Assembly (NCBI GenBank): GCA_013176395.1
Contig: JABMLP010000007.1
Span: 1,488,001-1,552,000 of the forward strand
Source: Venturia oleaginea
Lineage: Eukaryota; Ascomycota; Dothideomycetes; Venturiales; Venturiaceae
Direction of reading: 5' to 3'
DNA: 64,000 bases
Below are positions 56,398 to 64,000 of this stretch, one piece after another; position 1 is the stretch's first letter; each line of letters opens with the position of its first letter. A program made the translations under genes and the position numbers. The notes under the pieces were generated by a model. The model searched no databases. It worked only from the letters and a program-made list of their open reading frames with translations, and was not told where the DNA came from.

Positions 56398-57646
56398 ATG
56401 CCTCCACTGAGAACCCCCGTCAGCGCGAGTCGTCCTGTCAAGACAGAACGTACTCACGAAGAGAACCAAGAAATGTGCGTCCTAGGTCACGCTCATTATC
56501 AAACCATCATCTAATCAGTTGCGCAGAGCTTACATTGCCGCTTCTCGTCGCAGTGATCGCAGCCTTGAAGCTCGCATCGAATCTGCAAGACGCGCGTCTG
56601 AGATTCATAAGAAGCGAACTGGTCGAGGTCTCAGGGTTACCGAGCAGGATGTCATCAACGAAGAAATGTATGAAGAGGAGGATGACGATCTTCCCTCGCA
56701 GTACCGCAGATTGCAAGCGCATATTGCAAGCACCGCCGACATTTTCAACGGGAGGCTCAACGCCTATCTTCTGAGCGCCGTGGGAACGCGCTCCATGGTT
56801 CTCGATCAGAACATGGGTCAAATCGGCCAGCCACAGACCACGCCTTTCTTTCCATATACCCCGCCACAGACTGCGACTCCTCAGGTGACATCTCCGACCA
56901 CTGCACAGAAAGGGCAGACCTACCGACCTGCTCCATACCCAAGTCAGCAAGTTCGGATGAATACTCAACAGCAGCGATCTGCTTCGCTGTCATCCATTCA
57001 CGATGTGAAGAAGGAAGTGCCGGCTCCAGATGGACAAAATTCTGTCCCCTCGACGCCGCAGCAAAGCTCCGTACCTATTGGCGCTGTCACTTCCCAGAGA
57101 ATGAACCCAGGTACCTTGCTCACCCCTCAGTTCAATCTTGAATACGGGTTTGCTCCCTGCATGTCCACGTTCGACCCAATGATGCAGTTCAACAACAACA
57201 ACAACAACAACACTATCAGTCCACTCACTGCTGCGCTTCCGAATGAGGCTCAGCAGTTCTTTGGGAGCAACTTTTTCGACCCATCCAATGCGTACACGCC
57301 ATATTTCATGAACGCGCCATCAGGCCTGATGATGCCTCAGCAGGGAGTGAACTACAACTACAACCCCAACTTGACATCTTCGAAGACCGGCCAAGCTTCT
57401 CAGCCTATGAATGGCATGAACCAGACCCTTTCTCCAATGCCCACCACCTCACTGGACTCAGGTATCGACCAGGAATTCAGCCCGCAGACGACAGCGTCTG
57501 CGAGTGACATTTCAACCCCATATAACAATCCCATTTATGCTTTCCCAAACTACTTCGGCGACGCCAAATCAGGTGACGGGTCCACTTCTCTTGACACCCC
57601 TACTCAAGAGTATGACTCTTTCGTCAACTACAATCAGGAAGAATAG
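56398..57646 (+). CDS. Conserved fungal Asn/Gln-rich protein of unknown function
   Basis: Exon 1 (56398-56474) starts MPPLRTPVSASRPVKTERTH. A 52-nt intron (GTGCGT...GCGCAG) joins it to exon 2 (56527-57646), giving 398 residues. The N-terminal block AYIAASRRSDRSLEARIESA, followed by IHKKRTGRGLRVTEQDVINE and acidic EEEDDDLPSQYRR, is strongly conserved in filamentous ascomycetes as I remember the family. It is basic-helical and could bind nucleic acid. The rest is low-complexity: Pro/Thr/Gln-rich, seven Asn in a row encoded by an AAC repeat, and many Met/Asn/Tyr/Phe residues, as in transcriptional regulators. The nuclear role is inferred from composition only. Confidence 0.8.
57191..57212. repeat. 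(AAC)7 coding microsatellite
   Basis: Seven AAC codons encode a run of seven Asn in the protein above. Length variation would stay in frame. Confidence 0.9.
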
Positions 57647-59619
57647 AGCTCTCTACGATCCTGGCTGGTCGAACTGAAGTTTTGTTGCGGATACTTGGAC
57701 GATGCAGAGCAGGCGAACTACATTGTCGCGTGGAACTGCCTTCCAAACCTGCATCATTCTGTTTTCTGATATCAGCATTTCTTTACCACCGATACCCAGG
57801 GTCTTTTTTCATTCGCGGTCTGATGGCGTTCTGGCGTTTCTCTCTCTCCAATGCAACATGAGGTTGCTTCATTGGCGTAGGGCGATTTGCGGTGATTTTA
57901 TATGAGTTGGATGTCGCGAGGTTGTTGTGAGACAGAAGAGCGTTGAGCTGCGTTTTGGCGGCACAGTTACATGCGTGGCAGTCCCACGTTTAGATGTTAT
58001 CGTGACGAAAGAATCGCGGAAAGAGAGAAAGATTGATGTGTGTGAATTGTGTATTATAGCCAGCTACGTATTGGACAGTTTTCCTCTTATGAAGAAATGG
58101 TGTCACAATTTACACAATTGACTTGAGCCTTGCTCGATGGATGAATATGCGAAATCTGACTGCAAGAAGGCTTGGGGATGTCCCTTCAGAGGAACGTTGG
58201 ACTCGCACAGGGTCTCATTCCTCGTACACAATAGCCCGCTCTCCCGCTTCCGCTACCGGCAACGGCAACGGCTGAGATTTGGGAAGCAGTCGTATAAATT
58301 AGATGGGTTTTAATCAGGCCACACCAAACCAGCCGGCTGCAGAAAGGACGCGATTCGCTTTGCGACATGTGGCTGTTACAGTCGTTCAAGATGAGGTACA
58401 TCATATTCGTCGTACCATGACGGGCGGTTGTTAACTTGTTCGCGTTACCGATGTCTCTGTTACATCTGTCGATAGCAGATGGCGACGGCTTCTCCATCCA
58501 ACAAACTTTGGTGGCATTGGGATCTTGTAACTATCTTACCCGAGCTAAAGGTTCCCGCTTAGCGACTGTGTTGAGCTTATTGTCAAATGGCTATAAGCTT
58601 TATTTGGCCAAATGTTCCTGCACTTCACTACATTCCCGGAGACGCACCTGTCATCGGATTGTGGTTCTCCATCTCACCATCATCGTCGGAACATCATCAG
58701 CCATTGAACTGTGCGCCTTCGCCTATCTTCCCTCGACTTTTTATGACAGCGGATACGTGCAAGGTAGATTGTTAGAAGCTGTCGCTGGGGACATAGATGC
58801 TTCCCGCATTGTGTCACTCTCTCCCGGGTTCTGTCCTCTGCCTGCATAGCCGCAAATTTCATTTGTACCACGACGACCACCTGAAAACTTCCAACGAACT
58901 ACTCCTGCCAATCTTCCGCAGATTTGGGTCAGGAACTCGACGCTTTTCGTTCGGCATTGATCCCCAGCTCCTAGACGGCCTCAACCCTAGTCCTGCTCTA
59001 CGGACACACGTCCCTCCTAAGCTAACTCGTCTCTTCATTGGACGTCTTTCTACTCACAAACACAACTCAACTGCATCGTACGAAGAAGGAGTTTTGCGTC
59101 CTGTTTGTATGTACTGCCCCGAAGCTTGTCCCAAAGCTTAAGTCTTCGGCCAGGGATGTCGTTGCACGATTTTTGAGGCAGCAGGCCATCGCAACTTCAA
59201 TGTCAACCATTTACTCCCTCATCCGGATAGTCGGAGACCGTCTTTTTGGGTCGACATGAGGACAACAATTGCTCTACATGCACCTATCCTCAAATCATGG
59301 TACTTGGACACTACCATTTCGTCTTTTCCCATTGCGAACCACTGACAGTTGCTAGCCGAAATGACAGTTCATCGCTTGCTTTGCAGTCTGCCGAAAATAT
59401 TGCATCATGCTCGGTCTTGTGCATGTTACAAACAGGAGCATGGTGTTTCTATAGATGGTGGCCTTCTCTATAAAGGGTGCTCTTTTCTTGGACGACTGAA
59501 ATCTTCTTGACATGTTCGTCTCTTGAGCTTACTTTCGTTAACAATTTTCCCTCACTTTACGAACCGGTCCCGAGTTCTTCCTACTCAACAATTCGAACCT
59601 CCATCTCCTGCCAGCGATT
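57647..59619. other. 2-kb intergenic region, nothing recognised
   Basis: Contains the 3' flank of the Asn-rich gene and the promoter of the secreted protein. A 137-codon plus frame (58436-58849) has no domain or clear start context. Confidence 0.5.
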
Positions 59620-62503
59620 ATGAAGCTCTTTGTGATTGCAGCAATTGTGGCGGCCATTGAGGCAGACCCCATTCCTTGTAAGTGTGTTCCTTTTCAGCCT
59701 CTCAGCCATGATCAGCCTACACCACATTATGGTGAACTACTTTGTCCAGCCATTTCCTTCTCACGCATGTGTCCGATGAGCTTGTTTATTTGTAACTTGT
59801 CTTTGCAAGTGAAATGAGTATGGGTCAATGTGTACTTTGTGGCTCTCTACATCTTTGTCCAACCTTCTCGCGACACACGAGCCTCTGACATGGTAGGACC
59901 GAGAGGTGACTACTGTATCTGTCCTCCACCATACCAGCTTTCACGCACTACTCTCCCTTCCCCTTCTGTCCTTGCCAAACCTCAGTACACCATACTAATA
60001 AATTGTGACTATAGACCGATACTACAGCAGTTACGGTGATTATGGATCTGGCTACTCTCAATCATATCCAGGCTCAGCTATTGGCTCTGCATCGCCATCT
60101 ACTGGCACGAGCGTCATCTCTGGCACTGTCTCATCAACCTTCTCGCCAAACAGCACTTCCGATGCCCCATCCTTCAGCAGCACAGAAGTATCTCCCGTCA
60201 TTCCGACTGATACCAGCAGCACTGGAGTGTTCACTTTCATCCCGTCCAGCACGTCAGAGACTATCGACATCACTGAGATAGCAACCGTTACACTCAGTCA
60301 AACTTCGTCGCACACCATCACTCTCACCATAACCTCCAGCCCTGTCACAGAGTTACCAACTTCGGTAACCGGCTTGTCAACCTCGACCGATGAATGCGTT
60401 ACACTTACCTTTGAACTTCCCCTCTTTGACTCTAACGGATCCATAACCGGCTGGTCTCCCACACCTGGTGGGTGTGCAGAGCCCACAGAGGCTCCCTCTG
60501 AGACGACTGACAGTCCAATCACTCTCACGTTTCCCTCTCCGACTACAGTCTCAGCTCCAACTACAGAGAGCTCGGATATCACGGTATCATTCACTACTAC
60601 CGAAATCTTCCCGTCAGAAACGAAGACCCAAGAGAGCCCAGTCTCGTTCTCAAGCGAGGGTGGCACATCCAGCTCTACTGAGGAGGTGCCGTCGGATACG
60701 AAGACTCTGGAGATTCCAACCTTGACACTGATTACAACGCTGACTACAACCACGTCTTTGAGCGAGAGTAGTACATTTATCATTACCGACGAGCTCCCCT
60801 CCGATACGAAGACTGATGGGATTCCCTCGGGGACGACGACTGATGGGATTCCCTCGGGGACGACGACCGACGTAACTCCCTCGGATACGAAGACTGATGG
60901 TATTCCCACTCCTACTAGTACATTGGATAGCCCGGTCACGTTCTCGACCGACATCAGCACGACTAGCTTTACCGATGCACTCCCCACCGAAACGAAGACT
61001 GATGAGATACCATCCGAGACGAAGACCGACGAAGTTCCTTCCGAGACAAAGACTGATGCGATTCCATCCGATACAAAGACTAATTCCATTCCAACCGAGA
61101 CGAAAACTGACGAGATCCCAATCACGTCGTCAAGCATAGATGTCTCCCTAGTTCTTCCATTGTCCACTGGAACCGGAGACGTCTCGGCCACGTATCCTTC
61201 ATACTCTTCGGGCTACGGCTATTATCCCAACTCGACTTCCACTGAAGAAACCCCTCTTCCCACCGTGACGTTCTCATTATCTACTGGTGTCACGACAACT
61301 CCAAGCTCTACTGAAGAATCTCCTGTTACGCCATCGTCAACATTTGCGGTCGACATCCCACCATTTACCAGCCAAAGCTCACTGAGCACTCCCGATAGTC
61401 CGGTCACCGCAACGTCTAAAAGGTATGGCATCGTCTGACCGCGATGGGCTGCTACTCTAATCCTATTCTTAGTGACACGACATACACCGAATCTGCTTCT
61501 GCTACAGGAACTGGTCCATCATCTGGATTCCCTGCGACATCAAGCAACGGCACTTACACGTGGTCCGGGCCATCCCCAGCCTCATCGACCGAAGTGAGCC
61601 CAGTGATTCCATCTTCGACCATCGATATTGTACCATCAGACTCTATCAAGACAGAGACGTTCCCTACGATCTTGCCGACAGATGTGCCTACCAAGACGGA
61701 GACATTCGATACGGGCCTAACTACCACGACAACGGAAACTATCAAGACGGAGCCAACCAAGACCGAGGTGCCGCCCACGGTCTCGCCTTCTACGACTGAT
61801 ACGTCCACCAAAACAGAACCAACTGGCACACCATCCTCAACTGAAGGTAGCCCCATCACTAACAGCCTTTCCACGGACTCTCCAACATCAGCGCCTTCCG
61901 GCACCGGATCGACTGGTTTCCCACCTGTAACTTCCGCAGCACCATCGACGTATTACTATCCTACATATCTGACCTCGTACCAACACGCTTCCTCATCCCT
62001 CTCAGCTAGCGAAAGTCCCTCCAGTACTTCAAAGCCCGAATTCCCAAGCGAAATAATCTCGATTGAGAACCCAAGTTCAACAGAGGTATCACCCGTCATC
62101 CCGTCCGAATCATCTTCGTCAACGGGGGTGATTACCTCCGTGCCACCAACCACGCCTTATATCTTTGGTATTGGAACGCCTGTTCCGAGTAGCACTGATG
62201 TGACGGCGCCTTCTACGTTCTTGACAGTCACGGCACCTTTGAAGCCGAGTGGTAGTGATGTATCTGGGTCTGGGTATACGTACATGTCGTATCCGGTCCC
62301 GAGTTATGTGTCGTCGTCTTCTGGGGAGGCGGGGGCGGGGGCGGGTTGGAGTCTGGTATGTTTCCCTTTCTTATATTCTACCCTACTTACCTCATTTTAT
62401 GTCATGGTGTTGAGTCTGGATGGGAATGAGAATGAATGAATGAATGATACTAATTGTGTTGTAGTGGCGTAGACATGGTCGAGCTCTCCTTCCTACTATC
62501 TAA
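59620..62503 (+). CDS. Ser/Thr-rich secreted mucin-like protein, 795 aa
   Basis: Exons 59620-59677, 60015-61422, 61473-62355 and 62465-62503 join in frame (2388 nt). The first exon codes for the signal peptide MKLFVIAAIVAAIEA and four more residues; its intron is 337 nt. The mature protein starts with a Tyr/Ser/Gly segment and then is almost wholly Ser, Thr, Pro and acidic residues. The block SSTEVSPVIP occurs several times. Between 60797 and 61115 a 9-10 residue unit of the type TKTDEIPSE is repeated about ten times. No cysteine-rich domain, membrane helix or GPI tail is visible; the end is basic (LWRRHGRALLPTI). It is probably a heavily O-glycosylated wall or extracellular protein. The 297-codon minus frame over exon 2 is a shadow of this codon bias. 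Confidence 0.75.
60797..61115 (+). repeat. Coding tandem repeats (TKTDxIPS unit)
   Basis: Units such as GATACGAAGACTGATGGGAT recur with third-position changes. At protein level they read as variants of T-K-T-D-x-I-P-S-x. The two units at about 60821-60868 are nearly identical. Confidence 0.8.
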
Positions 62504-63129
62504 GAACCGGTACGATCGTGATAACGACGATACATGAAGGGCTTCAATGCGACATGAGTTCTAGTGTTAGGTGGGGGTGGGGCTACTACCAATCTTTCTC
62601 TTCTCAACTTTCTTTAAAGGTTTTCTTTGGCTTGGAGATTATTGTCGCCGACTGCACTGTCTCGAAAAGTTTCGTTTCGTTTTCTTTTCTTTCCTCGATG
62701 AGGGCTTACACGTGGTAATAATAATCAGATTTTACGTGGTATGTTATGGCTGCTGTGCCGTGTGCCCGCAATTTCTATCTACAATCGCAAAAACCCAACT
62801 CTCTGGGATGAAAAAGCCTCTCGGATCTATCCTGAGCGGAATCCATACGGTGCGTAAGGGGGCCATCAACGGTCCGGTCCCTTCGCTATCTTGACGTCTC
62901 TCGACTTGGCGGTACACCTACTCTTACTTATGCCCCCTACTTTACTACCCAGGTCATCTATCCTACTCCCGCCAGTACAGCTCCTCTACGGCTCCTAAGC
63001 CATGTCCTCTGCCTAAAATCTGCTGTTGTTTCACATGAGAACCGTCATGTACGGATATTTCCTATCCCCCGTACATACCACGCCTTAACCTGCCCTTTTT
63101 CCCTGTACCGGGGGTGGTCCTCCTCCTCC

Positions 63130-63224
63130 CCGCTCACTTTTCGATGTTACCCTGCCCTTTTTCCTTCTCCTCCTGCTCTTTGCCTTCTCTATTCCGCTCA
63201 CTTTTCGATGTTGCCCTTCCCTTT
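63130..63224. repeat. Direct repeat, two copies 64 bp apart
   Basis: CCGCTCACTTTTCGATGTT followed by a pyrimidine-rich CCCT stretch appears at 63130 and again at 63194. Confidence 0.8.
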
Positions 63225-63274
63225 ATCCTCCGGCTCCTGTTGCGGCCCCTTTGGACTCTCGCGCCATCGTTGGT

Positions 63275-63437
63275 GGTAGGTGAGGTGATGTCTCTTCAGA
63301 CTTTGGCGTAGTAGATAAGGTAGGTGAGGTAGGTAAGGTAGGTGAGGTGGAGTCTCTTCAGACTATTGCGGAGGAGGTATCGGTACACGCCTGGTACAGG
63401 GTAGGTGAGGTGGTGTAGGAAGTAGGCAAGGTAGTAA
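63275..63437. repeat. GTAGGTGAGGT repeat cluster
   Basis: At least six imperfect copies of GTAGGTGAGGT or GTAGGTAAGGT occur, two of them followed by the shared segment TCTCTTCAGACT. Confidence 0.7.
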
Positions 63438-63822
63438 TCGTAGTTAAGAATTTTGGACTCTTTGTGCGGCCTTGGCGGGACTTGAACTCCTCCGACTCGG
63501 TGTCAGCGTGGTACTTCCAGTATACGTTGCTCTTCGTGTAATCGCTGTATTGCCATCTCTTACTGCGTACTGAGTTTTGCCTGTGTCCAGGAGCATCGCT
63601 CGTGGTGTGGTAGAGTCCGCTCTACCAGGCAAACCACCACGACGTGCCGTCCGATGCCCGTGGAGGGTGAGTCCACGGACAGCGATTTCCATCGGCTCTC
63701 CCATCATCGTCGAGACGATATGGAAGGTTCGTAGCCTCCGCCTCGTGCAGGCTGGAAATTCGACTTTGGAGGCCTACACATGGTAATACATGTATCCAAT
63801 AGACCAACAATAAATAATTCAC
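63396..63822 (-). pseudogene. Possible coding fossil at right edge
   Basis: One minus frame reads YRLDDDGRADGNRCPW and SDGTSWWFAW, then a TAG. It goes on in the same frame with GLYHTTSDAPGHRQNS, RWQYSDYTKSNVYWKY and EEFKSRQGRTKSPKF. The composition looks protein-like on both sides of the stop. I do not recognise a family, and an intron or chance reading is possible. Confidence 0.3.
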
Positions 63823-63876
63823 GTCTTTTCTTGATCATTCTTCCTTCCTTTCTTCCTCCCCCCTCAAACAAGCCAA

Positions 63877-63900
63877 CAAACAAACAAACAAACAAACAAA
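63877..63900. repeat. (CAAA)6 microsatellite
   Basis: Six tandem CAAA units, seen directly. Confidence 0.9.
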
Positions 63901-64000
63901 CGGCGCGTCGATATATCCAACCTAAGCTTAACCCATCAGAATCACTAAAAGCCAAAAATACCTTATATAACAAGCCGGATAACTTCATCGTTGTATCTTG

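Larger units (their letters stand above)
62504..64000. other. Right-edge region with simple repeats, no secure gene
   Basis: No gene is secure. It holds a duplicated CCGCTCACTTTTCGATGTT (63130 and 63194), a GTAGGTGAGGT repeat patch, a CAAA microsatellite and a possible coding fossil on minus (63396-63822), each listed separately. Confidence 0.5.

Noticed and set aside
60298..61191. 297-codon minus-strand frame opposite the mucin-like gene
   Set aside because: Its Val/Ser-rich translation is the mirror of Ser/Thr/Asp codon repeats on plus; the plus gene has a signal peptide and three clean introns.
63470..63510. tRNA T-arm-like GGAGTTCAAGTCCC on minus
   Set aside because: The presumed T stem does not pair and no acceptor or anticodon arm can be placed.

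Overview
This window reads as nuclear DNA of a filamentous ascomycete. The genes are split by short GT-AG introns of about 48-190 nt (one leader intron is longer). Several proteins are recognisable fungal orthologues: a Grainyhead/CP2 factor, ribosomal protein eL29, RMI1, an SPX-RING ubiquitin ligase and the J-protein Jjj1. The mobile elements are also of fungal type (Fot1/pogo, Tc1, LTR retrotransposons). The character of the uncharacterised families suggests Leotiomycetes, but that is inference from memory and not a database result.

Left part (1-14.9 kb): the 5' portion of a CP2/Grainyhead-like factor (minus strand, running off the left edge); a gene-poor stretch with a 118-bp foldback and a 400-bp Tourist-like MITE; a two-exon Arg/Asp-rich coiled-coil protein; the four-exon eL29 gene; a large membrane-protein locus whose two halves lie in different frames; and a double ABM-like barrel protein.

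Middle (15.3-38 kb): a mixture of intact genes and gene remains. Intact or apparently intact are a single-pass sensor-like membrane protein, RMI1, a Tc1-type element with a full-length transposase, an HNH-domain protein and a small cysteine-rich secreted protein (candidate effector). Broken genes include a GPI-type cysteine-rich surface protein (two in-frame stops), a PKD/Ig-like secreted protein (several frame breaks), a type II HAD hydrolase (two stops and a lost catalytic Asp), a PARP-type zinc-finger protein (frame broken at a GTATC repeat) and an SRPK-like kinase (one stop, one frameshift). A Fot1/pogo deletion derivative with perfect 48-bp inverted repeats lies between the last two.

Right part (38.7-64 kb): an SPX-RING ligase (with a probable GC-AG intron) and JJJ1 are conserved housekeeping genes. 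They are followed by about 14 kb of gene-poor DNA holding a small acidic-tailed protein, its decayed neighbour, direct repeats and two LTRs 58 bp apart, one with a perfect 5-bp target duplication. Then come a conserved Asn/Gln-rich protein with a long leader and a 795-residue Ser/Thr-rich secreted protein with threonine/lysine repeats.

The window therefore alternates between conserved islands and a decaying accessory compartment. I see no multi-gene biosynthetic or defence operon. The most interesting signals are the secreted cysteine-rich candidate, the concentration of transition-type nonsense mutations in accessory genes, and the mobile-element structures.
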